The notes beneath the pieces were generated by a model. That model was not told where the DNA came from. It saw only the letters and a list, made by a program, of their open reading frames with translations, and made no database searches. A program made the position numbers and the translations under genes. This document shows, piece after piece, positions 48,078-56,788 of a stretch of 64,000 nt of DNA (positions are counted from its first letter, which is position 1; each line of letters opens with the position of its first letter). Origin of the DNA: CAVQFO01 sp963711725 (lineage in GTDB: Bacteria > Pseudomonadota > Gammaproteobacteria > Nitrococcales > Aquisalimonadaceae); assembly GCA_963711725.1 (NCBI GenBank), contig CAVQFO010000022.1, positions 124,001-188,000 on the forward strand, read 5' to 3'.

Positions 48078-48822
48078 ATGAGTCGCAAACATATTCAGGA
48101 GCGAATTGACGAGGCCCTGGCCGTTGCTTCGGTGGCGGCGTTGCACGAGCTATGCGCCGGGGTGCGCGCCGATCTTGCCTACGACCACTTCAGTTTCAGT
48201 ACGCGGTTTCCCAATTCCTTTGTCAGTCCCTCTGGTCCTGCTGGTTACGGGTCAACCGCCGGAATGGCGGGAGCGGTATGCCGAGGCCGGGTATCTCTCC
48301 ACGGACCCGATGGTGCGTCACAGCCTTGTCAGCGTTCAGCCGTTGATTTGGGAAGACCTGGAATCGCGCCAGGGTGTCGATTCGGATGTGGCCCAATTCA
48401 TGCGCGATGCGCGCGCCCACGGCCTTGTCAGTGGCGTTTCCGTTCCCGTCCACGGCAGCCAGGGCGAGGTCTCGGTGCTCAGCCTGTCTCTGAAGGTGGC
48501 CCACGACAAGGTCAGAGGCCATCTCCTGGCGACCCTTCCGGAAATCTGTCTGATTGCCTTTTATATCCACGAAGCGGCCTGCCGACTGATGCGGGCAAGC
48601 GGCTATGCCTGCGGCGGGGAAACGCTCACGGGACGCGAGCGTGAATGCCTGCTGTGGGCGGCGGAGGGCAAGACGTCGTGGGAAACAGCGCAAATCCTTC
48701 ATATCTCCGAGCGCACCGTGATATTCCATCTGCAGAACGCCGCCGGAAAACTCGGTGTCAGCACGCGCCAGCAGGCCGTGGCCCGGGCGGCGGCGCAACG
48801 CCTGATCGCGCCCCAATTCTGA
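48078..48822 (+). CDS. LuxR-family quorum-sensing-type regulator, one frameshift
   Basis: The N-terminal autoinducer-binding-type domain begins MSRKHIQERIDEALAVASVAALHELCAG and reads YDHFSFSTRFPNSFVSP. An extra base near 48231 shifts the frame; it continues LVTGQPPEWRERYAEAGYLSTDPMVRHSLVSVQPLIWEDL, matching the LuxR ligand-domain WxxxY...D pattern. The C-terminal helix-turn-helix is LTGRERECLLWAAEGKTSWETAQILHISERTVIFHLQNAAGKLG. No luxI synthase is present in the window, so it may be a LuxR solo. A lux-box-like site follows. Confidence 0.85.
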
Positions 48823-48887
48823 TTGCCCGGCCTGATCGCCCGGCGCGGGACTGATAAGACGAACACCGTTGATATAGGGTTGTCCCG

Positions 48888-48907
48888 TCCTGTAACTACT
48901 TACAGTT
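48888..48907. promoter_or_regulatory. lux-box-like inverted repeat (CTG-N10-CAG)
   Basis: CTGTAACTACTTACAG (48890-48905) is a perfect 6-4-6 palindrome matching the CTG-N10-CAG rule for LuxR-type sites. A TTAAAT (48930-48935) lies about where a -10 element would be if the box overlaps -35. It is 67 bases after the luxR-type stop codon and points to the small gene at 49037. Confidence 0.6.
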
Positions 48908-49036
48908 ACAAGCTGCCGCTGAAACACGGTTAAATAGCCGAAACGGTGCGGCCTTGAAAAGGGCTCAGACGCCGGACGGAGCGAGGTACACCATAAAGAG
49001 ACTCCGTAGTCGGTTTTTGCGGGAACGGTGACGTCA

Positions 49037-49279
49037 ATGCAGCAGGGCGGGATCCCTATCGGTCAACACGGCCATCTGTCTGTCCGCGCGTATCGGACGG
49101 AAGCGGCGGAGTGCGTGTTGGTCCAACCGCTCGAAACTACCCGCGAACCCCAAACCATTCCAGGAATCAAAGTGGACCCTGACGGGATGTTGCGATGGCA
49201 CCCCGCCGCCCCGGCTGCGTCCAATACCGCGGCCGGTTTGCAGATCATGCGGGTCCTGGAGTACCGCGCGCCACCGTGA
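49037..49279 (+). CDS. Small hypothetical protein downstream of the lux-box-like site
   Basis: An 80-residue ORF, MQQGGIPIGQHGHLSVRAYR ... KVDPDGMLRWHPAAPAASN ... MRVLEYRAPP. I do not recognise a family, signal peptide or membrane segment. Third-position GC is high, as in real genes here, but the ribosome-binding site is weak. A GTG nine bases upstream (49028) is an alternative start. Its placement about 95 bases after a predicted LuxR-regulated promoter is the main reason to list it. Confidence 0.35.
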   Translation: MQQGGIPIGQHGHLSVRAYRTEAAECVLVQPLETTREPQTIPGIKVDPDGMLRWHPAAPAASNTAAGLQIMRVLEYRAPP

Positions 49280-49313
49280 GGCGCCATTGATCAACCGATT
49301 GCTCGGGGGTGCA

Positions 49314-49350
49314 GTATAAGCCGCTTTCTCCTCCTCCTTTGGGCTTATAC
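49314..49350. repeat. 9-bp inverted repeat GTATAAGCC/GGCTTATAC
   Basis: A perfect 9-bp stem with a 19-base pyrimidine-rich loop lies between the small ORF and djlA. It could be a hairpin in the mRNA or a protein-binding site. The rest of this 265-base gap shows nothing else I can name. Confidence 0.5.
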
Positions 49351-49544
49351 AAGGACGTAACCCCTGGCGTGGCGGGGTGGCGAAGGATCGTCGCCCTATG
49401 GGCATGGATGCCCATCCTTAATCTTCCATATGCGGTGAGGCGGCTCGCCGGATATCATGGGGATCCGTTCGACAACGGCGACAGGCCGACTCCATCGATC
49501 GCACGGATAATCAGAGCTTGCGGAAAATCAAACGCCTCGGGCCC

Positions 49545-50324
49545 ATGTGCGCCCGTTCTCTCGGAAAAGCGGGCGGTGCCGCCGTCGGGGGCTTGCTTGC
49601 CGGATGGCCCGGCCTGCTGGGCGGCGTGGTGGTGGGTTATTGCTGGGATCGCTTCCGACAGCCTCGGCTACGGTATCGCAAGATCTGGCGTGATGATTCG
49701 CTGTCCGAAGCCCGTCGTGTCTATTTGACCACCGTCTGCGTGGTTATGGGTCATATGGCCAAGGCCGACGGTCGGGTGTCGGAGGCGGAGATTCGAGCCG
49801 CCGAAGCCGTCATGGCCGACCTGGGGCTGCGCGGTGAGCGCAAGCGCGCGGCCATCCATTGTTTTCAGCTCGGCAAAACGCCCGGGGCGGACGTGACCCA
49901 TCTGCTGCGACGGTTCGGGCGCATCGCGCCGTCCGGCCATCCCTGGCGCCGCCAGTTCCTGGCCTACCAGTTGGCCGTTGTGGCCGCGACACAGCCACCG
50001 CACCATGGTCAACGGAAAGCCTTGACCCGTATTGCCGCCCGCCTGGGGTTCACTGCCGACGAGCTCAACCGCCTGAACCGCGAGGCACACGCCGCCGGTG
50101 CCGTTGCAGTTGCGGCGGGGGCAAGCCCCTATGCGGTATTGGGCATCGCGACCACCGCCAGCGAAGAGCAGATAACGCGCGCGTATCGGCGCATCGTGAG
50201 CCGCCACCATCCCGATCGCCTTGAGGGGCAGGGGTTGCCGCCGGAGACGGTGCGGGCCGGAGCGGCCCGGACCCGCGAGGCCAGGGCAGCCTATGACCGT
50301 ATCCGGCGAATGCGGGGGTTTTGA
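49545..50324 (+). CDS. djlA: DjlA-type membrane-anchored DnaJ co-chaperone
   Basis: A 259-residue protein with an N-terminal Gly-rich membrane anchor (GGAAVGGLLAGWPGLLGGVVVGY), a central TerB/DjlA domain (VVMGHMAKADGRVSEAEIRAAEAVM) and a C-terminal J domain (YAVLGIATTASEEQITRAYRRIVSRHHPDRL, with HPD). DjlA activates DnaK at the membrane. ATG at 49545 gives a typical N-terminus; a TTG at 49518 would add nine residues. Confidence 0.9.
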   Translation: MCARSLGKAGGAAVGGLLAGWPGLLGGVVVGYCWDRFRQPRLRYRKIWRDDSLSEARRVYLTTVCVVMGHMAKADGRVSEAEIRAAEAVMADLGLRGERKRAAIHCFQLGKTPGADVTHLLRRFGRIAPSGHPWRRQFLAYQLAVVAATQPPHHGQRKALTRIAARLGFTADELNRLNREAHAAGAVAVAAGASPYAVLGIATTASEEQITRAYRRIVSRHHPDRLEGQGLPPETVRAGAARTREARAAYDRIRRMRGF

Positions 50325-50551
50325 GGCTTCGCTACGCCCGTTCCGAGGAGCGCCACCCTGCCCGGAATTGAGGGGCGGACGCCAGGGGTCAACGGCAGTC
50401 CCGGCTGGCGGACTCCGGATCGCGGGAGTCGTCGGGCTTGCCGAAGTTGCCGTGCCGCGTCATCCACGGCTGCGGCCGCCCCGGTCCCTCCGGCTGAAAA
50501 GTGCGGGCCGATCGGGTAAAGTCGGGCGCTCGAACAGCGGGAATAGCGACC

Positions 50552-51226
50552 ATGCCGGACTACAAGATTGCGCCCTCAATACTCTCTGCGGACTTCGCCC
50601 GCCTTGGCGAGGAGGTGGACGCCGTGCTGGCCGCCGGCGCGGACATGGTGCATTTCGACGTGATGGATAATCATTACGTCCCCAATCTCACTATCGGCCC
50701 CCTGGTCTGCGAGGCTCTGCGCCGCCATGGCGTAACCGCCGAGATCGACGTGCATCTGATGATCAAACCCGTGGATCGCATCGTGCCCGATTTCGCGGCC
50801 GCGGGCGCCTCGTACATCACCTTCCATCCCGAAGCCAGCGAACACGTGGACCGCACCTTGCAACTGATCCGGGATCAGGGCTGCAAGGCGGGTTTGGTTT
50901 TCAATCCGGCCACGCCGCTGACCTACCTGGATCACGTAATGGACAAGCTGGACATGATTCTGCTGATGTCCGTTAATCCGGGGTTCGGAGGGCAGGCCTT
51001 CATCCCCTCGACCCTGGACAAGTTGCGCCAGGCCCGGGCGCGTATAGCCGCCAGTGGCCGGCCGATCCGCCTGGAAGTGGACGGCGGTATCAAGGTGGAC
51101 AATATCCGCGAGGTGGCGAAGGCGGGCGCCGACACGTTCGTGGCGGGCTCTGCGATTTTCGGCGCGGACGACTACCGCCGGGTCATCGATGAAATGCGCG
51201 CGGAATTGGCCGGAGCCGCGCAATGA
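50552..51226 (+). CDS. rpe: Ribulose-phosphate 3-epimerase
   Basis: A 224-residue TIM-barrel enzyme interconverting ribulose-5-P and xylulose-5-P. KIAPSILSADFARLGEEV, HFDVMDNHYVPNLTIGPLVCEAL, DVHLMIKPVD, MSVNPGFGGQAFIPSTLDKL and EVDGGIKVDNI carry the metal and phosphate ligands. ATG at 50552; a 227-base gap without recognisable genes precedes it. It overlaps gph by four bases. Confidence 0.97.
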   Translation: MPDYKIAPSILSADFARLGEEVDAVLAAGADMVHFDVMDNHYVPNLTIGPLVCEALRRHGVTAEIDVHLMIKPVDRIVPDFAAAGASYITFHPEASEHVDRTLQLIRDQGCKAGLVFNPATPLTYLDHVMDKLDMILLMSVNPGFGGQAFIPSTLDKLRQARARIAASGRPIRLEVDGGIKVDNIREVAKAGADTFVAGSAIFGADDYRRVIDEMRAELAGAAQ

Positions 51227-51897
51227 TGGATTTTTCGTCCATTCGCGCCGTGCTGTTCGACCTGGACGGGACGCTGGTGGACAGCGCTCCCGACATCGCC
51301 CGGGCGGTGGACCGTACCCTGGAGGCGCTCGGGCGCCCGCCCGCCGGGGAGGACAAAGTCCGCAACTGGGTGGGCAACGGCGCGCCGCGCCTGGTCAAGC
51401 GGGCATTGACGGGGGAGATGTACGGCGAGCCGGAAGCGGAGCTCTACGATCGCGCCTTCGATCTGTTCTTCCGGCACTATGGCGAGGATCTCACCAGCCA
51501 CAGCGTGCTCTATCCGGGTGCCGCCGAAATGCTCTCGGCAATGCAGGAGCGCGGTTTGAAGCTGGCTTGCGTGACCAATAAACCCGAGCGCTTCGCTCGC
51601 CCGGTGCTGGAGGCGCTGGGCATTGCCGCGCCCTTCGCGGTCATCGTCGGCGGCGATACCGTCGATGCCAAGAAGCCCGACCCGGCTCCCATGCTTTTTG
51701 CCCTGGATCAGCTTGGCGTAGCGCCGGAGCAGGCGCTGATGGTGGGAGATTCGGTGATCGACGTGGAAGCGGCGCGAAACACTGGAACGGGTGTCGTTTG
51801 CGTTCCATATGGGTACAATCATGGGGTCGACGTGCGGGGGTTCGGCCCCGACGCGGTGATCGACAACCTCCGTGAGCTGGAACGGATGCTCCCCTAG
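51223..51897 (+). CDS. gph: Phosphoglycolate phosphatase
   Basis: A 224-residue HAD hydrolase that removes phosphoglycolate. Motif I is LFDLDGTLVDSAPDIARAVD, motif II LACVTNKPE, motif III/IV KKPDPAPMLFALDQLG and MVGDSVIDVEAARNTG. The rpe-gph-trpE order is the same as in Pseudomonas. Start overlaps the rpe stop (ATGATGG). Confidence 0.95.
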   Translation: MMDFSSIRAVLFDLDGTLVDSAPDIARAVDRTLEALGRPPAGEDKVRNWVGNGAPRLVKRALTGEMYGEPEAELYDRAFDLFFRHYGEDLTSHSVLYPGAAEMLSAMQERGLKLACVTNKPERFARPVLEALGIAAPFAVIVGGDTVDAKKPDPAPMLFALDQLGVAPEQALMVGDSVIDVEAARNTGTGVVCVPYGYNHGVDVRGFGPDAVIDNLRELERMLP

Positions 51898-52013
51898 AGC
51901 GGTGAAGATGATCGTCACAACGGAACAAACAACGCGGACGGGCGCCGGCCGGCGATGGCGTGGCTGGCGCTGCTGAGTCGTGCTTGTCCGTTTTCCAAAG
52001 AAAGGTTGTGGCG

Positions 52014-53522
52014 ATGAACCAAGAACAGTTTCGTGCCCTGGCGGATCAGGGCTATAACCGCATTCCCCTGGTGCGCGAGGTCCTTGCGGACTTCGACACC
52101 CCGCTGAGCACCTACCTCAAGCTGGCCGACGCGCCGTATTCATTCCTGTACGAATCGGTGCAAGGCGGCGAGAAGTGGGGCCGTTACTCCATCATCGGCC
52201 TGCCCACGGACACCGTGCTGCGGGTCACCGATCACGAGATCAGCGTCTCCCGCGGCGGCGAAGTGGCCGAACGCTTCGAGTCCGAAGACCCGTTGAGCTG
52301 GATCGAATCCTTCCAGGAAGGCTTCCGGGTGGCCGAGCCACCGGGGCATGGTCACCTGCCGCGGTTCATCGGTGGTCTGTCGGGCTATTTCGGCTACGAC
52401 ACCATCCGCTACATCGAGTCGCGCCTGAGCCGCTGTCCGAATCCAGACGAATTGGGCGTGCCGGATATCCTGCTGATGGTGGTCGACGAAGTGGTGGTAT
52501 TCGACAACCTCATGGGACGGATCTACCTGGTGGTCCACGCCGACCCGGCGCAGCCAGAGGCGTTCGAACGGGCCCAGGGCCGCCTGGATGAGCTCTCCGC
52601 CACGCTGCGCAGCGCCACCGTGGACTACCGTGAAGCGCACGAGCGGCGGGAAATGGCGGAATCGGATTTTCAGTCCAACATGGGCCAGGCGGAATTCGAG
52701 GGTGTGGTGGAGCGGATCAAGCGCTACATCGTTGATGGCGACGCCATGCAGGTGGTTCCCTCCCAACGGATGAGCGCGGAGTTCCGCGCAGCTCCGGTGG
52801 ACCTTTACCGGGCTCTGCGGTGCACCAACCCCTCGCCCTACATGTTCTATCTCAACCTGGGGGACTTCCACATCGCCGGTTCGTCGCCGGAGATCCTGGT
52901 GCGCCTGGAGGACGGGGATGTGACCTTGCGGCCCATAGCCGGCACGCGAAAGCGCGGTGCCACCGAGGCCGAGGATCAGGCGCTGGAAGAGGAGCTGCTG
53001 GCCGATCCCAAGGAAATCGCCGAGCATCTGATGCTGATCGATCTCGCCCGCAACGACGTGGGGCGGGTCAGCGATATCGGTACCGTGCGGGTGACCGACC
53101 GCATGGCCATCGAGCGGTATTCCCACGTCATGCATATCGTTTCCAACGTTACCGGCCGGCTCAAACCCGGCATGAGCGCCATGGACGTCCTGCGGGCCAC
53201 GTTCCCGGCCGGCACGCTCAGCGGTGCGCCGAAGATCCGGGCCATGGAGATCATCGACGAGATGGAGCCCACCAAGCGCGGCGTCTACTCCGGTGCCGTC
53301 GGCTACTGGTCCTGGAGCGGCAACATGGACACGGCCATCGCCATCCGCACGGCCGTGATCAAGGACCAGACCCTCTACGTCCAGGCCGGTGCCGGAATCG
53401 TGGCCGATTCCGTGCCCACCTCGGAGTGGGAGGAGACCATGAACAAGGGGCGGGCCTTGTTCCGCGCCGCCGCCATGGCCGAGCGCGGCCTGGACCGGAT
53501 AGATCAGGACGATCGGGAGTAA
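52014..53522 (+). CDS. trpE: Anthranilate synthase component I
   Basis: A 502-residue chorismate-using enzyme starting tryptophan synthesis with TrpG. The N-terminal regulatory part includes PYSFLYESVQGGEKWGRYSIIG, which carries the feedback-binding region. The catalytic half shows FYLNLGDFHIAGSSPEILV, PIAGTRKRGATEAEDQALEEEL, HLMLIDLARNDVGRVS, FPAGTLSGAPKIRAMEIIDE and QAGAGIVADSVPTSEW. Start ATG at 52014 overlaps the stop of a short Trp-containing leader frame. A MITE-like element separates it from trpG. Confidence 0.97.
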   Translation: MNQEQFRALADQGYNRIPLVREVLADFDTPLSTYLKLADAPYSFLYESVQGGEKWGRYSIIGLPTDTVLRVTDHEISVSRGGEVAERFESEDPLSWIESFQEGFRVAEPPGHGHLPRFIGGLSGYFGYDTIRYIESRLSRCPNPDELGVPDILLMVVDEVVVFDNLMGRIYLVVHADPAQPEAFERAQGRLDELSATLRSATVDYREAHERREMAESDFQSNMGQAEFEGVVERIKRYIVDGDAMQVVPSQRMSAEFRAAPVDLYRALRCTNPSPYMFYLNLGDFHIAGSSPEILVRLEDGDVTLRPIAGTRKRGATEAEDQALEEELLADPKEIAEHLMLIDLARNDVGRVSDIGTVRVTDRMAIERYSHVMHIVSNVTGRLKPGMSAMDVLRATFPAGTLSGAPKIRAMEIIDEMEPTKRGVYSGAVGYWSWSGNMDTAIAIRTAVIKDQTLYVQAGAGIVADSVPTSEWEETMNKGRALFRAAAMAERGLDRIDQDDRE

Positions 53523-53523
53523 A

Positions 53524-53791
53524 AGAGCCTATTCCCATAGAGGAATTGGACCGCGTTCGGTCTGTGCGTTCGTCCAGCTAGGCACGGCCGACGATGTGTG
53601 GGCGTTCCACATGTGGAGGCTGTAACACCGCTGGGCGAATGCTCAGACCCAACCCGTCGGGGCGGTCCTCTCCGACGCCATGGCGGCGTCAGAAGGCTCC
53701 TTATGTACAATGAATACACCGCGTCGCCTCTTCCTTGCCCTGGCGCCGGAGAGGACCGCCGCGGTCCAATTCCTCTATGGGAATAGGCTCT
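53524..53791. mobile_element. 268-bp MITE-like element with perfect 32-bp terminal inverted repeats
   Basis: The left end 53524-53555 (starts AGAGCCTATTCCCATAGAGG) is exactly the reverse complement of 53760-53791. The interior has a small hairpin (GACGCCATGGCGGCGTC near 53696) and no credible gene. It lies one base after the trpE stop codon and four bases before the trpG start. I see no clear target-site duplication and no transposase. Perfect long termini suggest a young non-autonomous element. Confidence 0.75.
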
Positions 53792-53795
53792 ACCT

Positions 53796-54401
53796 ATGTT
53801 GCTGATGATCGACAACTACGACTCCTTTACCTACAACCTGGTCCAGTATTTCGGCGAGCTGGGTGCCGAAGTGGTGGTTCACCGCAATGACGAAATCGAT
53901 ATCGAAGCAATCGAGCGGTTGGCGCCCGAACGTATCGTGATCTCGCCCGGCCCTTGCACGCCCAACGAGGCCGGGGTGTCGCTGGAAGCAGTGCGGCACT
54001 TCGCCGGTCGGGTACCGCTGCTGGGGGTATGCCTGGGACATCAGGCCATTGGCCAGGCCTTCGGCGGCAAGGTGGTGCATGCCCGCGAGGTCATGCACGG
54101 CAAGACCTCGCCCGTGCATCATCGCGGCGAAGGCGTGTTTCGCGGCCTGCCGAACCCGGTGGTCGCCACCCGCTACCACTCGCTGGTGGTGGAGCGTTCC
54201 ACCTTGCCCGAGTGCCTGGAGGTTACCGCCTGGACGGAAGCGGCGGATGGCGCGGTGGACGAGATCATGGGTCTGCGCCATCGCAGCCTGGATGTGGAGG
54301 GCGTGCAGTTCCACCCGGAGTCCATACTCACCGAGGCGGGACACGCACTGCTGAAGAACTTCCTCGACCGGGAGCCGCCGCCCGCCGACGCCGCGGCCTA
54401 G
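53796..54401 (+). CDS. trpG: Anthranilate synthase component II (glutamine amidotransferase)
   Basis: A 201-residue class I glutamine amidotransferase. MLLMIDNYDSFTYNLVQYFGELG, ISPGPCTPNEAG, LGVCLGHQAIGQAFGG (nucleophile Cys), VGATRYHSL-type VVATRYHSLVVE and VEGVQFHPESIL (catalytic His-Glu) are visible. It may also serve PabA. The preceding MITE-like element leaves only four bases before the ATG, so trpG translation signals lie within the element end. Confidence 0.96.
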   Translation: MLLMIDNYDSFTYNLVQYFGELGAEVVVHRNDEIDIEAIERLAPERIVISPGPCTPNEAGVSLEAVRHFAGRVPLLGVCLGHQAIGQAFGGKVVHAREVMHGKTSPVHHRGEGVFRGLPNPVVATRYHSLVVERSTLPECLEVTAWTEAADGAVDEIMGLRHRSLDVEGVQFHPESILTEAGHALLKNFLDREPPPADAAA

Positions 54402-54568
54402 CCGAAGTCCGCCACGGCGGCACAGAGGGCACGAGGGCACAGAGGGGGCACAGAAGAGAGATGAACCGGGTCCATTCCCCGGCACTGTATCGTTCGTGTT
54501 TGTGTGGTGACTCTCTTCGGTCGCCGGCCGATTATGCGGGTGAAGACAAGACCTAAAAGGTGGGGACG

Positions 54569-55603
54569 ATGAACATACAAGGAGCGATTAAGGCGTTGAT
54601 CGAGGGTCAGGATCTGGACAAGGCCCAGATGACCACCGTGATGCGCCAGATCATGACCGGCGAGGCCACGCCCGCGCAGATCGGCGGGTTTCTGATTGCC
54701 TTGAACATGAAAGGCGAGACCGTGGACGAGATCGCGGCCGCCGCCGCGGTCATGCGCGAACTTGCCACCCAGGTCACGGTGGATCTGGATCATCTGGTGG
54801 ATACCTGCGGAACCGGCGGCGACGCCAAGCACACCTTCAATGTGTCCACCGCCACGGCCTTCGTTACGGCCGCCGCAGGCGGCCGCGTGGCCAAGCACGG
54901 CAATCGCTCGGTCTCCAGCTCCTCGGGCAGTGCCGACTTGCTGGAGGCCGCCGGCGCCAATCTGGAACTGGACCCGGTGCAGGTGGGCGAATGCATCCGC
55001 GATGTCGGCGTGGGTTTCCTGTTCGCGCCGCGCCATCACTCGGCCATGCGCCACGCGGTCGGTCCGCGGCGGGAAATGGCCGTACGCACCATCTTCAATT
55101 TGCTGGGCCCGTTGACCAACCCGGCCGGTGCTCCCAACCAACTGCTTGGCGTCTTCGCGCCCCGATGGGTACGCCCTTTGGCGGAGGTGCTTCGCGAACT
55201 GGGCAGTGAGCGCGTGCTGGTGGTGCACGCCGAAGATGGGCTGGACGAGATCAGTATCGGCGCGCCGACGCGAGTCTCCGAGCTGAATCAGGGCGAAGTG
55301 CGGGACTACGTCATCGAGCCCGAGCAGTTCAACATGTCCCGGGCACCGCTGGAGGCCATCAAGGTGGATAGTGCCGGCGAGAGCCTGGCGATCATCCGCG
55401 ATGCCTTCCAGGGCAAGCCGGGCCCCGGCGCGGACATCATCGCGCTCAACGCCGGCGCCGCGATTTACGCGGCGGGCCGCTCGGATAGCCTGGCGGAGGG
55501 CATCGACCGGGCCCGAGCTTGTCTGGCCGACAAGGAAGCCGAAGCCAAGCTGGAAGAATTCGTGGCCTATACCCGGCGTTTCGCCAAGGCGGAGAACGCA
55601 TGA
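54569..55603 (+). CDS. trpD: Anthranilate phosphoribosyltransferase
   Basis: A 344-residue transferase adding phosphoribose to anthranilate. LVDTCGTGGDAKHTFNVSTATAF is the PRPP-binding motif; VAKHGNRSVSSSSGSADLLEAAG and FLFAPRHHSAMRHAVGPRREM follow. ATG at 54569 follows AAAGGTGGGGAC; a GTG nine bases earlier is unlikely. The 167-base gap to trpG includes a CACAGAGG-type repeat fragment. It overlaps trpC by four bases. Confidence 0.97.
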   Translation: MNIQGAIKALIEGQDLDKAQMTTVMRQIMTGEATPAQIGGFLIALNMKGETVDEIAAAAAVMRELATQVTVDLDHLVDTCGTGGDAKHTFNVSTATAFVTAAAGGRVAKHGNRSVSSSSGSADLLEAAGANLELDPVQVGECIRDVGVGFLFAPRHHSAMRHAVGPRREMAVRTIFNLLGPLTNPAGAPNQLLGVFAPRWVRPLAEVLRELGSERVLVVHAEDGLDEISIGAPTRVSELNQGEVRDYVIEPEQFNMSRAPLEAIKVDSAGESLAIIRDAFQGKPGPGADIIALNAGAAIYAAGRSDSLAEGIDRARACLADKEAEAKLEEFVAYTRRFAKAENA

Positions 55604-56400
55604 CGGACACCCCCGATGTCCTTCGACGGATTCTCGGCCGCAAGGTGGAAGAGGTGGCCGAGCGCAGCGCGCGATTGGGATTGCGGGAGCTCAAGGCCCA
55701 GGCGGAATCCGCGCCGGAGCCTCGTGGCTTCTGTGCCCGGCTTTCCGACCATATTGCCGCGGGCCGGGCAGGAGTGATCGCCGAGGTCAAGAAGGCCTCG
55801 CCCAGCAAGGGCTTGCTGCGCGATCCTTTCGAACCGGCCGAGATCGCGCGCAGCTATGCGCTGGGCGGCGCCAGTTGCCTGTCCGTGCTGACGGATCGGG
55901 ACTTTTTTCAGGGCTCCGAGGACTACCTGCGCCAGGCGCGTGAGGCCTGCACGCTGCCGGTGCTGCGCAAGGACTTCACCATCGATCCCTGGCAGGTGTA
56001 CGAGGCGCGCGCGATCGGTGCCGACTGCATATTGCTGATCGTCGCCGCTCTGGGCGATTCGATGCTCGCCGAGCTGCACGCGCTGGCCCTGGATCTGGGC
56101 ATGGACGTGCTGGTGGAGGTCCACGACCGGGAGGAGCTGGATCGTGCCTTGGCCATCCATCCCCCGCTGCTGGGTATCAACAACCGCGACCTGCGCAACT
56201 TCCACACCGACATTCAGACCACCCTGGCGATGAAGGCCGACGTGCCGGAAGATTGCCTGCTGATCACCGAAAGCGGGATTCACGGCCGCGACGACGTGGA
56301 TTTGCTGCGCGGACAAGGCGTGCATGGCTTCCTGGTGGGCGAAGCGTTCATGCGGGCGGAAGATCCGGGGGGCAAGCTGCGCGAGCTTTTCGGTGGTTGA
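55600..56400 (+). CDS. trpC: Indole-3-glycerol phosphate synthase
   Basis: A 266-residue TIM-barrel enzyme closing the indole ring. VIAEVKKASPSKGLLRDPFEP (catalytic Lys), SVLTDRDFFQGSEDYLRQ, VLRKDFTIDPWQVYEARAIGAD, GINNRDLRNFHTD and ITESGIHGRDDVDLL are characteristic. Start overlaps trpD in ATGA. A monofunctional TrpC; trpF is not in the window. Confidence 0.96.
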   Translation: MTDTPDVLRRILGRKVEEVAERSARLGLRELKAQAESAPEPRGFCARLSDHIAAGRAGVIAEVKKASPSKGLLRDPFEPAEIARSYALGGASCLSVLTDRDFFQGSEDYLRQAREACTLPVLRKDFTIDPWQVYEARAIGADCILLIVAALGDSMLAELHALALDLGMDVLVEVHDREELDRALAIHPPLLGINNRDLRNFHTDIQTTLAMKADVPEDCLLITESGIHGRDDVDLLRGQGVHGFLVGEAFMRAEDPGGKLRELFGG

Positions 56401-56421
56401 GGAATGGTTCGGGGTGGTCAG

Positions 56422-56680
56422 TGCCGCTCCTGATATGAATTGCATCGAAAGACATGCTGGATCTGGCGCAGCCCGATGATTGGGCAGGGATGTGAACCAC
56501 AGAGGGCACAGAGTTCCACAGAGGAAACAAAGCTCTCTGGTCTTTCTCGATGTGACTCCGTGCCCTCCGTGGTAAATGCTTTGCAGGCCAGCGTTCCGCC
56601 AGTGTAACCAGATTGTCCGATTACGCTGCGCTAATCCGACCTACGTCCCGCCATGCAATCCATGAGGTCTGCGGGGGAAT
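56422..56680. repeat. Dispersed ~255-bp non-coding repeat, copy B
   Basis: Aligns with 11220-11474 throughout. The core inverted repeat runs from ACCACAGAGGGCACAGAG (about 56493) to CCCTCCGTGGT (56573). The tail holds TTACGCTGCGCTAATCCGAC. It fills most of the 388-base gap between trpC and crp. Confidence 0.75.
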
Positions 56681-56788
56681 GGCAAAGCAGTCGGAATGCA
56701 GCTTAGCGGAATCCGGGGAATCCTGGATTCCACTGTGTTTCATCCAGGCTACGGGGTGAAACGATAGGGGGGTGTTCGCGCGCCCGTC

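Noticed and set aside
53598..53786. Small ORF within the MITE-like element
   Set aside because: It is 62 residues, low complexity, and ends inside the terminal repeat.
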